A stretch of 64,000 nt of DNA, taken from Scylla paramamosain. Its lineage: Eukaryota > Arthropoda > Malacostraca > Decapoda > Portunidae. Every line of letters starts with the position of its first letter. Position 1 is the stretch's first letter. The position numbers and the translations under genes were made by a program. Shown piece after piece: positions 1 to 13,753 of the stretch. Location: assembly GCF_035594125.1 (NCBI RefSeq), contig NC_087158.1:7428501-7492500 (forward strand), written 5' to 3'. The notes beneath the pieces are model-generated. The model saw only the letters and a list, made by a program, of their open reading frames with translations. It did no database searches and had not been told where the DNA came from.

Positions 1-1362
1 AGAGAACTTGCCTTTAAGTGTATTTGACCTCCTTATATACCAAAACACTAAAATGCATGCAAAATACACTTTATGGTGAAACAGAATAACATTTCCAAAA
101 ATATGTATTTTGAGTGTATTTGATCATGTTACCAATAAAAACGCTTAAATACATGCAAAGAACCCTATTTTTTGGAAATGAAAGGACATTACGAGAAACG
201 TGTATCATAATTGTTTCTAAGTTCATTGAGTACGAAAAAGCTAAAAGCCACAAATTACACTCTTTATTGAGAAAAAAATAAATAAAAAAATACAATTTTT
301 TTTTTCATTCTTATTCAAGAATTCAAAATTCAGGCAAAGTTCAGGAAATTATATGAAATAAGAACATTATCAAAAAAGTTAAATTTAGTTTTTTTTTTTT
401 CGGACTGTTATGTACCAAACCCCTAAAGTGCATGCAAAACCACCTGTATGGGGAAATTAAACGTTTTTGCCAGAAAACTGTTTTATGAGTGTTTTTCAGC
501 ATGTTAGGAACCAACACGATATAACCCAAGGAAGTCAATCTATATGGGAATCGAAAACAAAATTACTGAAAACGTATCTTTTCGGTGTTTTACGTAGAAA
601 ACGCTAAAACGGATGCAAACCAACCAAAATGAAGAAATAGAATAACATTACCAAAAAGGTATATTTTGAGTGTTTTTGAAATTGTTACCTACAAAAAACG
701 CAAAAATGGATGGAAAGCACTGTATAATGGGAAGCAAAAGGCACCAAAAAGCATGTTAGGCACCAAAACGATAAATAATATGAAAGTCACTCTATATGGA
801 AATCCAAAACAAAATTACTGAAAATGTGTCTTTTAAAAGATTTACGTAGCAAAACGATAAAACGGATGCAAACCAACCAATATGAAGAAACAGAATAATA
901 TTACCAAAAAAGTATATTTTTTTTTGTGTTTTTGAGCTTGTTACATAAAAAGAAACGCGAAAATGGATGCAAAGCACTCTATATAAGGAAAAAAAAAAGG
1001 ACATAATGAGAAACGTGTATAATGAGTGTTTTATAGTTTTACCAGAATCAGAAGGCAAAAAGCGCAAAAACTCGACTGTATGGAGAAGTTTCTAAGATAC
1101 CAAAATACTGAAACTCATGAAACTCAAGAAACAGAACAACCTTATAAAATGCGTGTATTTTGGGTGTCTTTTTTTTACATTCTTAGTTATGAAAACCCCA
1201 AATTCCATCCGAAACTAGCTTTATATGGGAAAAAAATGACAATGCCAGAAAAGTGTCTGAGTGTTTTTGAGCGTGTTAGGCAATAAAGCACTAAAAAGCA
1301 GGACAATCACATTACATGGGAATTAAACCATCTTTTACAAAGAACTTTCTTTTTAGTGTTTT
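1..1362 (+). repeat. Satellite HOR array, + orientation, segment 1
   Basis: The window opens inside the satellite at the L-to-A boundary (A subunit from about 13). The order is A (GAGCTCC-type start), B (GATCATGTTA), C (AAGTTCCTTAAGTACC), an A-rich then T-rich tract, D (ATTCATCTTCATAGGTACCG), E (TTTCGGACTGTTATGTACC), F (CAGCATGTTAGGCACC), G (TTTTACGTAGAAAAACGC), H (GAGCTTGTTACCTAC), I/J (CACAAGGCAAAAAACGC and ACCAAAATGCTGAAACTC), K (CACATTCTTAGTTACC), L (GAGCGTGTTAGGCAATAAAG). This unit is longer than usual because F, G and H are partly repeated between about 740 and 970. The segment ends where orientation flips near 1363. The open frames here are not genes. Confidence 0.9.
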
Positions 1363-1365
1363 GGA

Positions 1366-1823
1366 CGCGCATTTAGTAAGGTTGCTCTGTTTCTCAATTA
1401 AGAGTGTTATTCATGAGTTTCAGCATATACACGAGTTTTTGCGTTTTTTGCCTTGTGTTTTTTTTTTTTTTTTACTGTAAAACGTTCCATATACATTTTC
1501 TCGCAATGTCCCTTTGTTTCTCAATATAGAGTGCTTTGTATCCATTTTCGCGTTTTTTTTTTTAGGTAACAAGCTCAAAAACACTCAAAATATACATATT
1601 TGGTAAAGTTTTTCTGCGTCTTGATATTGGTTGGTTTGTATCAGTTTTAGCGTTTTTCTTCGTAAAACACTGAGAAGACACGTTTTCAGTAATATTCTTT
1701 TGGATTCCCACATAGAGTGAGTTCCTTATTATTTATGGTTTTGGTGCCTAACATGCTGAAAAACACTCAAAAGACAGATTTCTGGTAAGGTCTTTAATTT
1801 TCTCATATGGGAGGCTTTGCATG
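1366..1823 (-). repeat. Short inverted satellite module 1 (J-I-H-G-F-E)
   Basis: This piece reads as the reverse complement of the surrounding satellite: J, I, H, G, F and part of E in reverse order, flanked on both sides by L subunits in + orientation. The left breakpoint lies in GCGCATTTAGTAAGG and the right one after GGCTTTGCATG. The same two breakpoints appear at 9434-9885 and 13754-14230, so the three copies probably come from one inversion that was later amplified with its flanks. Confidence 0.88.
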
Positions 1824-4800
1824 TCTTTTCAGTGTTTTTGACCGTGTTACGCAATAAAGCACTAAAAGCCAGGGCAATCATATTACATGGGAATAAAACC
1901 AAATTTTACCATGAATTTCCCTTTAAGTGTTTTTGAGCTCCTTACATACCAAAACGCTAAAACGCATGCAAAATACATTTTATGGAGAAACAGAATAACA
2001 TTACCAAATACATGTATTTTGAGTGTTTTTGATCATGTTATCAATAAAAACGCTTAAATACAAGCAAAGAACCTTATGTTTCGGAAACGAAAGGACATTA
2101 CGAGAAACGTGTATTATAAGTGTTTTTTTAAGTTCTTTCAGTACCTAAAAGCTAAAACCCACAAATAACACTCTTTATTTAGAAAAAAAAAATAATAATA
2201 AACAAAAAAAATAAAAAAAATAGGAATATTTTTTTTTTTCTTATTCATCTTCCTAGGTACCGAGATGCCAAAATTCTGCCAAAATTCAGGGATTTTATGT
2301 GGGAAAAAGAACATCACCAAAAAAGTTAATTATAACTTATTTTTCGGATTGTTATGTAGCAAACCCTAAAGTGCATGCAAAGCCACCTATATATGGAAGT
2401 TTAACGACCTTACCAGAAACCTGTCTTTTCAGTGTTTTTCAGCATGTTAGGCACCAAAACGATAAATAATATGGAAGTCAGTCATTATGTCAATCCAAAA
2501 GAAAATTACTGATAACGTGTCTTTTCAGTGTTTTACGTAGAAAAACGCTAAAGAAATAGAATAACATTACCAAAAAGATATATTTTGAGTGTTTTTGAGC
2601 TCGTTACCTACAAAAAATGCAAAAATGGATGTAAAGCACTCTCTATTAAGAAACAAAAGGACATTACGAGAAACGTGTATAATGAGTGTTTTATAGTTTT
2701 AAAAGAACCACAAGGCAATAAACGCAAAAACTCATGTATATAGAGAAATTTCTTACATACCAAAATGAATCAATGCATGAATAACACTTTTAAACGATAA
2801 ACAGAACTACCTTACCTAATTGTGTATTTTGAGTGTTTTCCACATTCTTAGTTACGAAAATGCCAAATTACATGCGAAACTAGCTTCATGTGGGAAAAAA
2901 AAAAATGACATTACTAGAAAAGTGTCTTTTGAGTGCTTTTCAGCATGATATGCAACAAAGCACTAACAAGCAGAACGATCACATTACATGGGAATAAAAC
3001 CAACTTTTACTAAGAATTTGCCTTTAAGTGTTTTTATATACCAAACCGCTAAAACTCATGCAAAACAAACTTTATGGAGAATTAGGATAACATTACCAAA
3101 AACATGTATTTTGAGTGTTTTTGATCATGTTTTCTATAAAAACGCTTAAGTGTATGCAAAGAACATTATGTTTGGGAAACAAGAGGACATTACGAGAAAC
3201 GTGTATTATGAGTGTTTTTTTTTAAGTTCCTTAAGTACCAAAAACCTAAAACCCACAAATAACACTCTTTATTTAAAAAAAAAATAAATAAATAAAAAAA
3301 AATTTTAAATGATTTTTCTTTTTTTTTTTTTGTTATTCATCTTCATAGGTACCGAGATGCCAAAATTCTGGGAAAATTCACGGCAATTATGTGATAAAAG
3401 AATATTATCAAAAAAGTTAATTTCAGCTTTTTTTTTTTCGGAGTGTTATGTACGAAACCCTAAAGTGCATGGAAAGCCTACAATATGAGAAAATTAAACG
3501 ACCTTACCAGAAATCTGTGTTTTGAGTGTTTTTTAGCATGTTAGGCACCAAAACGATAAATAATAAGGAACTCACTTTATATAAGAATCCAAAACAAAGT
3601 TACTGAAAACCTGTCTTCTCAGTGTTTTATGTAGATAAACGTTAAAACGTATGGAAACCAACTAATATCAAGAAATAGAAAAACGTTACCAAAACGGTAT
3701 ATTTTGAGTATTTTTGAGCTTTTTACCTACAAAAAACTTGAAAGTTGATGCAAAGCACTCTATATTGGGAAACAAAAGGACATTGCAAGAAAAAGTGTAT
3801 AATGAGTGTTTTATAGTTCAAAAGAACCACAAAGCAAAAAACGCAAAAACTCGTGTATATGGAGAGATTTCCTAGATACCAAATTGCTGAAACTCATGAA
3901 TAACACTCTTAATTAAGAAACAGAGCAACCTTACTAAATGCGTGTATTATGAGTGCTTTTCACATTCTTAGTTCATAAAACCCCAAATTGCGTGCGAAAC
4001 CACCTTCATGTGAGAAAAAAATGACATTACCAGAAAAGTGTCTTTTAATTGTTTTTGAGCATGATAGGCAATAAAGCACTAAAAAGCAGGGCAATCATAT
4101 TACATTGGAATAACACCAATTTATACGAAAAATTTGCCTTTAAATGTTTTTATCTCTTTATATACAAAACTGCTGAAACGCATGGAAAACACACTTTATG
4201 GAGAAATAGAATAACATTACCAAAAACATGTATTTTGAGTGTTTTTGATCATGTTATCTATAAAAACGCTTAGATACATGCAAAGAACATTATGTTTGGC
4301 AAATAAAAGGACATTACGAGAAACGTGTATTATGAGTGTTTTTTAAGTTCCTTAAGTACCAAAAAAATAAAACCCACAAATAACACTCTTTCTTTAGAAA
4401 ATAAAAAAAAAAATAAAAATAAAAAATAAGATTTTTTTTTTTTTTTTGTTATTCATCTTCATATGTACCGAGATGCCAAAATTCTGGGAAAATGCAGGGC
4501 AATCATATAATAAAACAATATTACCCAAAAAGTTAATTTCAGCTTTTTTTTCGGACTGTTATGTACCAAACCCTAAAGTGCATGCAAAGCCTCCTATATG
4601 AAGAAATTAAACGACCTTACCAGAAATCTGTGTTTTGAGTGTTTTTTAGCATGTTAAGCACCAAAACGATAAATAATAAGGAACTCACTCCATATGGGAA
4701 TCCAAAACAAAGCTACTGAAAACGTATCTTCTCAGTGTTTTACATAGAAAAACGCTAAACGCTAAACGCATGCAAAGAACACTATTTTTGGGAAACGAAA

Positions 4801-7800
4801 GTAGATTACGAGAAACGTGTATTATGAGTGTTTTTAATTTCATTAATTACCAAAAACATGTATTTTGAGTGTTTTTGATCATGTAACCTATTAAAACGCT
4901 TAAATACATGTAAAGTACCCTATGTTTGTATAACAAAAGGACATTACGAAAATCATGTATTATGAGTGTTTTTAAGTTCCTCAAGTACTAAAAAGCTAAA
5001 ACCCACAAATAACTCTTTATAGAGAGAAATTTTTTTTTTTTGTTATTCATCTTCATAGGTACCGAGATGCCAAACTTCTTGCAAAATTCATAGAAATAAA
5101 AAAAAAATCATTATAAAAAATAATTTTAGCTTTTTTCCGGAGTTATGTACAAACTCTGAAGTGCATGCAAATCCACCAATATGGGGAAATTACACGACTT
5201 TACCAGAAACTTGTCTTTTGAGTGTTTTTCAGCAATTTCAACAATATTACTTAAAACGTGTCTTTTCAGTGATTTACGTAGAAAAACGCTAAAACGAATG
5301 CAAACCAACCAATATGAAGAAAAAGAATAACGTTACCAAAAAGATATATTTTGATGTGTTTTTGTGCTTGTTACCTACAAAAAATGCAAAAATGGATGGA
5401 AAGCACTTTATATTGGCAAAGAAAAGGACATTACGAGAAACGTGTATGAGTGTTTTATAGTTTGACAAGAACCACAAGGTAAAAAAAACTCAAAAACTCG
5501 TGTACATCAAGAAGTTTCTTACATACCAAAAAGCTGAAACTCATGAATAACACTTTTAATTTTGAAACAGAAATACCTTACCAAATGTGTGTATTAGAAA
5601 AGTTTCTTACATACCAAAATGCTGAAACTCATAAATAACACTTTTAATTAAGAAATAGAACAACCTTACTTAATGCCTGTGTTTTGATTTTTTTTTCACA
5701 TTCTTAGTTACCAAAATCCCAAATTCCATGCAAAACTAGCTTTATGTGGGAAAGAAAATTATATTACCAGAAAAGTGTCTTTTGAGTGTTTTTGAGCGTG
5801 TTAGGCAATAAAGCACTAAAACGTAATGCAATCACATTACAAAGGAATAAAAACAACTTTTACCAAGAACTTGCCTTTAAGTGTTTTTGACCTCATTACA
5901 TACCAAAACGCTAAAACGCATGCAAAACACCTTTTATGGAGAAACAGAATAAAATTACCAACAACATATATTTTTGAGTGTTTTTGATCATGTTATCTAT
6001 AAAAACGCTTAAATACAGGCAAAGAACCTTATGTTTGCAAAACGAAAGGACATTACAAGAAATGTGTATTATCAATGTTTTTAAGTTCCTTAAGTACCAA
6101 AAAGCTAAAACCCACAAATAACACTTTATTTAGAAAAAAAGTACGAAAACAAAAAAAATAGGATTTTTTTTTTGTTATTCATCTCCATAGGTATGGAGAT
6201 GCCAAAATTCTGGGAAAATTCAGGGCTATTATATCATAAAAAAAATTATCAAAAAAGTTAATTTTAGCTTTTTTTTCGGACTCCTATAAGACTCCTATAA
6301 GAAGAAATTAAATGACCTTACCAGAAACCGGTTTTTTGAGTGTTTTTCAGCATGTTAGGCACCAAAACGATAAATAATAAGGAACTCACTCTATATGAGA
6401 ATCCAAAACAAAATTGCTGAAAACGTGTTTTTTCTTTGTTTTACGTAGAAAAACGCTAAAACGGATGCAAACCTACCAATATCAAGAAATAGAAAAACTT
6501 TACCAAAAAGGTATATTTTGAGTGTTTTTGAGCTTGTTACCTACAAAAAACGCGAAAATTGATGCAAAGCACTCTATATTGGGAAACAAAAGGACATTAC
6601 AAGAAAAGTGTATAATGAGTGTTTTATAGTTCAAAAGAACCACAAGGCAACAAACGCAAAAATCTCGTGTATATGGAGACGTTTCCTAAATAAAAAAAAA
6701 TGCTGAAACTCATGTATAAAACTTATGTATAACACTCCTAATTGAGAAACAGAACAACCTTAATAAATGCGTGTATTTTGAGTGCTTATCACATTCTTAG
6801 TTACCAAAACCATAAATTGCATGCGAAAATAGATTTGTGGAAAAAAAAATGAATACCAGAAAAGAGTCTTTTGAGTGTTTTTGAGCGTGATATGCAATAA
6901 AGAACTAAAAAGGAGGGCAATCACATTACATTGGAGGAAAACAAATTTTTATCAAGAACTTGCCTTTAAGTGTTTTTGAGCTCCAAAACACTAAAACGAA
7001 TGCAAAACACTCTTTATGGTGAAACAGAATAACATTACCAAAAACATGTATTTTGAGTGATTTTGATCATGTTACCAATAAAAACGCTTAAATAAGTGCA
7101 AAGAACACTATTTTTTGGAAACGAAAGGAGATTACGAGAAACGTGTATTATGAGTGTTTTTAAGTTCTTTAATTACCAAAAAGCTAAAAGCCACAAATAA
7201 CGCTCTTTATTGAGAAACAATAAATAAATAAAAAAAAATACAATATTTTTTTTCCTTCTTATTCATCTTCACAGGTACCGAAATGCCAAAATTTGGGCAA
7301 AATTCAGGAAATTATGTGAAATAAGAACATTATCAAAAAAGTTAAATTTAGCTTTTTTTGGGGACTGTTAGGTACCAAACCCCTAAAGTGCATGCAAAGC
7401 CACCTATAAGGGGAAATTAAACGTCTTTGCCAGAAAACGGTCTTATGAGTGTTTTTCAGCATGTTAGGAACCAACACGATAAATAACATTGAAGTCAATC
7501 TATATGGGAATCCAAAACAAAATTACTAAAAATGTGTCTTTTCGGTGTTTTACGTAGAAAAACGCTAAAACGGATGCAAACCAACCAATAGGAAGAAATA
7601 AAATAACATTACCGAAAAGGTATATTTTGAGTGTTTTTGAAATTGTTACCTACAAAAAACGCGAAAATGGATGGAAAGCACTCTATATTGGAAAGAAAAA
7701 GGACATTACGAGAAACGTGTATAATGAGTGTTTTATAGTTTCACAAGAACTACAAGGCAAAAAACGCAAAAACTCGGGTATATAGAGAAGTTTCTTACAT

Positions 7801-9433
7801 TCCTAAATGCTGAAAATCTGGAACAACACTCTTAATTGAGAAACAGAACAATCTTACTAAATGCGTGTATTTTGAGTTATTTTCACATCCTTAGTTACCA
7901 AAACCCCAAATTGCATGCGAAACCAGCTTTATGTGGGAAAAAAATGACATTACCAGAAAAATGTCTCGAGTGTTTTTGAGCGTGTTAGGCAATAAAGCAC
8001 TAAAAGGCAGGGCAATCACATTACATTGGAATAAAACCCATTTTTAACAAGAACTTGCCTTTAAGTGTATTTGAGCTCCTTATATACCAAAACACTAAAA
8101 TGCATGCAAAATACACTTTATGGTGAAACAGAATAACATTATCAAAAACTATGTATTTTGAGTGTTTTTGATCATGTTACCAATAAAAACGCTTAATTAC
8201 ATGCAAAGAACTCTATTTTTGGGAAATGAAAGGACATTACGAGAAACGTGTATTATGAGTGTTTTTAAGTTCATTAAGTACGAAAAAGCTAAAAGCCACA
8301 AATTTCACTCTTTATTGAGAAAAAAAATAAATAAATAATAAAAAAAATACGATTTTTTTTCATTCTTATTCATCTTCAAAGGTAACGAGGTGCCAAAATT
8401 CGGGCAAATATCAGGAAATTATGAAATAAGAACATTATCAAAAAAGTTAAATTTAACTTTTTTTTCGGACTGTTATGTACCAAACCCCTAAAGTGCATGC
8501 AAAGACACCTATATGGGGAAATTAAACGTCTTTGCCAGAAAACTGTCTTATGAGTGTTTTTCAGCATGTTAGGAACCAACACAATACAATCCAAGGAAGT
8601 CAATCTATATGGGAATCGAGAACAAAATTACTGAAAACGTGTCTTTTCGGTGTTTTACGTAGAAAACGCTAAAACGGATGCAAACCAACCAAAATGAAGA
8701 AATAGAATAACATTACCAAAAACGTATATTTTGAGTGTTTTTAAAATTTTTACCTACGAAAAACGCGAAAATGGATGGAAAGCACTCTATATTGTGAAGC
8801 AAAAGGCACCAAAAAGCATGTTAGGCACCAAAACGATAAATAATATGAAAGTCACTCTATATGGAAATCTAAAACAAAATTACTGGAAACGTGTCTTTTA
8901 AAAGATTTACGTAGAAAAACGCTAAAACGGATGCAAACCAATCAATATGAAGAAATAGAAAAACATTACCAAAAAAGTATATTTTGTGTGTTTTTGAGCT
9001 TGTTACATAAAAAAAAACGCGAAAATGGATGGAAAGCACTCTATACAAGGAAAAAAAAAGGACATAACGAGAAACGTGTATAATGAGTGTTTTATAGTTT
9101 CACCAAAATCACAAGGCAAAAACGCAAAAACTCGTCTGTATGGAGAAGTTTCTAAGATACCAAAATACCGAAACTCAAGAATAACACTCTTAATCAAGAA
9201 ACAGAACAACCTTACTAAATGCGTTTATTTTGAGTGTTTTTTTACATTTTTAGTTACCAAAACCCCAAATTCCATGCGAAACTAGCTTTATGTGGGAAAA
9301 AAATGACATTGCCAGAAAAGTGTCTGAGTGTTTTGAGCGTGTTAGGCAATAAAACACTAAAAAGAAGAGCAATCACATTACATGGGAATAAAACCAAATT
9401 TTACGAAGAACTTGCCTTTTAGCGTTTTTGACA
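1824..9433 (+). repeat. Satellite HOR array, + orientation, segment 2
   Basis: HOR units follow each other with A subunits near 1921, 3026, 4137, 5876, 6960 and 8058, a spacing of about 1.08-1.12 kb. The exception is the 4137-5876 interval, where partial B and A pieces are inserted near 4745-4900 and the unit is rearranged. In every unit the A-rich to T-rich tract between C and D varies in length. The stretch 8048-9433 closely matches 1-1362, including the extra F-G-H block and its unusual CTTTTAAAAGATTT marker. The downstream inverted module matches too. Confidence 0.9.
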
Positions 9434-9885
9434 CGCATTTAGTAAGGTTGCTCTCAATTAAGAGTGTTATTCATGAGTTTCAGCATATACACGAGTTTTT
9501 GCGTTTTTTGCCTTATGGTTTTTTTGAACTATAAAACATTCCTTATAGATTTTTCTCGTAATGTCGGTTTGTTTCCCAATATACGAGTAGAGTGCATTCT
9601 ATCCATTTTTGCGTTTTTTTTTTGTAGGTAACAAGCTCAAAAACACTCAAAATATACATTTTTTGGTAATGTTTTTCTGTGTCTTGATATTGGTTGGTTT
9701 GTATCAGTTTTAGCGTTTTTCTACGTAAAACACTGAGAAGACATGTTTTCAGTAATTTTCTTTTGGATTCCCACATAGAGTGAGTTCCTTATTATTTATC
9801 GTTTTGGTGCCTAACATGCTGAAAAACACTCAAAAGACAGATTTCTGGTAAAGTCTTTAATTTCCTCATATGGGAGGCTTTGCAT
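9434..9885 (-). repeat. Short inverted satellite module 2
   Basis: Same subunit content (J to E, reversed) and the same breakpoints as 1366-1823. Left flank reads TTTTTGACACGCATTTAG and right flank GCATGTCCTTTCGGTG. L subunits in + orientation lie on both sides. It sits at a near-constant offset of about 8.06 kb from module 1, in line with a duplication of the whole 1-2325 interval to about 8048-10380. Confidence 0.88.
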
Positions 9886-12800
9886 GTCCTTTCGGTGTTT
9901 TTGAGCGTGTTACGCAATAAAGCACTAAAAGCCAGGGCAATCACATTACATGGGAATAAAACCAAATTTTACCAAGAACTTGGCTTTTAGTGTTTTTGAG
10001 CTCCTTACATACCAAAACGCTAAAACGCATGCAAAATACATTTTATGAAGAAACAGAATAACATTACCAAATACATGTATTTTGAGTGTTTTTGATCATG
10101 TTATCTAAAAAAAAACGCTTAAATACATGCAGAGAACCTTATGTTTGGGAAACGAAAGAACATTACGAGAAACGTTTATTATGAGTGATTTTTAAGTTCC
10201 TTCAGTACCAAAAAACCTAAAACCCACAAATAACACTCTTTAGAAAAAAAAAATATTAAATAAAGAAATTGAAAAATTTGATTTTTTTTTTTTTGTTATT
10301 CATCTTCATAAGTACCGAGATGCCAAAATTCTGGCAAAATTCTGGGAATTTATGTGGAAAAAGGAACATTATCAGAAAAGTTTCTATATTGGGAAAGGAA
10401 AGGACATTGCAAGAAAAGTGTATCATGAGTGTTTTATAGTTCAAAAGAACCACAAGGCAAAAAACGCAAAATCTCGTGTATATGGAGAAGTTTCCTAGAT
10501 ACAAAAATGCTAAAACTCATGTATAACACTCTTAATTGAGAAACAGAACAACATTACTAAATGCGTGTATTTTGAGTGCTTTTAACCTTCTTATTTACCA
10601 AAACCCCAGATTGCATGCGAAAATAGATTTGTGGGAAAAAAAAAAATGATTTACCAGAAAAGAGTCTTTTGAGCATTTTTGAGCGTGATAGGGAATAAAG
10701 CACTAAAAAGGAGGGCAATCACATTACATTGGAGTAAAACGAATTTTTACCAAGACCTTGCCTTTAAGTGTTTTTGAGCTCCTATACGAAAACACTAAAA
10801 CGCATGCAAAACACACTTTATGGAGAAACAGAATAACATTACCAAAAACATGCTTAAATACATGCAAAGAACACTATTTTTGGGAAACGAAAGTAGATTG
10901 CGAGAAACGTGTATTATGAGTGTTTCACTCTTTATTGAGAAAAAATAAATAAATAAAAAAAAATACCATATTTTTTTTCTTTCTTATTCATCTTCACAGG
11001 TACTGATATGCCAAAATTCGGGCAAAATTCAGGAAATTATGTGAAATAAGAACATTATCAAAAAAGTTAAATTTAGCTTTTTTTTTTCGGACTACTATGT
11101 ACCAAACCCCTAAAGTGCATGCAAAGCCACCTATAAGGGGAAATTAAACGTCTTTGCCAGAAAACGGTGTTATGAGTGTTTTTCAGCATCTTAAAAAACC
11201 AACACGATAAATAACATGGAAGTCAATCTATATGGGAATCGAAAACAAAATTACCAAAAACGTGTCTTTTCCGTGTTTTACGTAGAAAAACGCTAAAACG
11301 GATGCAAACCAGCCAATATGAAGAAATAAAATAACATTACCAAAAAGGTATATTTTGAGTGTTTTTGAAATTGTTACCTACAAAAAACGCGAAAATGGAT
11401 GGAAAGCACTCTATATTAGGAAGGAAAAGGACATTACGAGAAACGTGTATAATGAGAGTTTTCTAGTTTCTCAAGAACTACAAGGCAAAAAACTTAAAAA
11501 ACTCGTGTATATAGAGAAGTTTCTTACATTCTAAATTGCTGAAACTCTGGAACAACACTCTTAATTGAGAAACAGAAAAATCTTATTAAATGCGTGTATT
11601 TTGAGTGCTTTTTCACATTCTTAGTTACCAAAACCCCAATTTGCATGCGAAACCAGCTTTACGTGGGAAAAAAATGACATTACCAGAAAAAAATGTCTTT
11701 CGAGTGTTTTTGAGCGTGTTAGGCAATAAAGCACTAAAAAGCAGGGCAAACACATTACATTGTAATAAAACCAATTTTTAACAAGAACTTGCCTTTAAGT
11801 GTTTTGAGCTCCTTATATACCAAAACACTAAAACGCATCCAAAATACACTTTTTGGTGAAACAGAAGAACATTACCAAAAACATGTATTTTGAGTGTTTT
11901 TGATCATGTTACCAATAAAAACGCTTAAATACATGCAAAGAACCCTATTTTTGGGAAACGAAAGGACATTACCAGAAACGTGTATTATGAGTATTTTTAA
12001 GTTCCTTAAGTACCAAAAAAGCTAAAACCCACAAATAACACTCTTTATAGAGAGAAAAGAAAAAGAAAAGAATTTTTTTTTTTTTTTTTTTTTGTTATTC
12101 TTCATAGGTACTAAGATGCCAAAATTCTGGCAATATTCTTTTGGAATCGAAAACATAATTACAGACTACGTGTCTTTTCGGTGTTTTACGTAGAAAAACG
12201 CTAAAACAGATGAAAACCAGCCAATATGAAGAAATAGAATAACATTACCAAAGAGGTATATTTTGAGTGTTTTTGAGCTTGTTACCTACAAAAAAACGCG
12301 AAAATGGATGCAAAACACTCCCTATTGGGAAAGAAAAGGACATTACGAGAAACATGTATAATGAGTGCCTTATTATTTTTGGGCAAAAGAACTTGTGGTT
12401 CACAAGAACCACAAGGCAAAAAAACGTAAAAACTCGTGTATGTAAAGAAGTTTCTTAGATACCAAAATGCTGAAACTCATGAATAAAAATCTTAACTGAG
12501 TAACAGAACAACATTACCAAATGCGTGTATTTTGAGTGTTTTTTTCATATTCTTTTCCAAAACCCTAAAGAGCATGCGAAACTAGCTTTATGTGGGAAAA
12601 AATGACATTACCAGAAGTATCTTTTCAGTGTTTTTGAGCGTGTTAGGCAATAAAGCACTAAAAAGCAGGGCAATCATATTACATTGGAATAAAACTAACT
12701 TTTACCAAGAACTTGCCTTGAAGAGTTTTTAGGCTCCTTACATACCAAATCGCTAAAACGCATGCAAAACACTCCTTTATGGAGAAACAGAATAACATTA

Positions 12801-13753
12801 CCAAAAATAAGTGTTTTGAGTGTTTTTTATCATGTTACCTATAAAAACGCTTAAATACATGCAAAGATCCCCATATTTGGGAAACGAAAGGACATTACGA
12901 GAAATGTGTATGATGAATGTTTTTAAGTTCATTAAGTACCAAAACGTTAAAACCTACAAAAAACACTCTTTATAAAGAAAAAAAAAATAGCATTCTTATT
13001 TTTTTGTTATTGATGTTCATAAGTACCAAGATGACAAAATTCTACCAAAATTCAGGGAAATTATGTGGAAAAAACATTATCGAAAAAGTTAATTTTATCT
13101 TTTTTTTCGGAGTTATTTTCCAAACCATAAAGTGTATGCAAAGCCACCTATCTCATGAAATTTAACGACTTTACAAGAAACATGTCTTTTGAGTGTTTTT
13201 CTGCATGTTAGGCACCAAAACGATAAATAATATGAAAGTCACTCTATATGGAAATCCAAAACAAAATGACTGAAAACGTGTCTTTTAAAAGATTTACGTA
13301 GGAAAACGCTGTGTGTTTTTGAGCTTGTTACATGAAAAAAACGCGAAGATGGATGCAAAGCATTCTATATAAGGAAAAAAAAAGGACATAACGAGAAACG
13401 TGTATAATTAGTGTTTTATAGTTTCACCAGAATCACAAGGCAAAAAACGCAAAGACTCGACTGTATGGGGAAGTTTCTAAGATACTAAAATACTGAAACT
13501 CATGAATAACACTCTTAATCAAGAAACAGAACAACCTTACTAAATGCGTGTATTTTGAGTGTTTTTTTTACATTCAAAACCTCAAATTCCATGCAAAAAT
13601 AGCTTTATGTGGGAAAAAAATGACATTACCAGGAAAGTGTCTTTGATTGTTTTTGAGCGTGTTAGGCAATAAAGCACTAAAAAGCAGGGCAATCACATTA
13701 CATGGGAATAAAACCAACTTTTACGAAGAACTTTCCTTTTAGTGTTTTTGACA
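9886..13753 (+). repeat. Satellite HOR array, + orientation, segment 3
   Basis: A subunits occur near 9978, 10765, 11790 and 12716. The spacing is less regular than in segment 2 because several units have lost internal subunits. At about 10,375 subunit D joins directly to H, and at about 10,855 B is shortened. Subunit identity and order are otherwise the same as elsewhere. From about 13,195 the sequence matches the block that precedes module 2, including the CTTTTAAAAGATTT marker. No gene is seen. Confidence 0.88.

Noticed and set aside
71..9422. Recurring reading frames of 60-100 codons in the satellite, many on the opposite strand (for example at 341-538, 7304-7498 and 8376-8603)
   Set aside because: They recur because the same subunits recur, they start and stop at subunit differences, and they have low-complexity Phe/Ile/Lys/Asn-rich products. 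Real selection would not leave them broken at different points in each unit.
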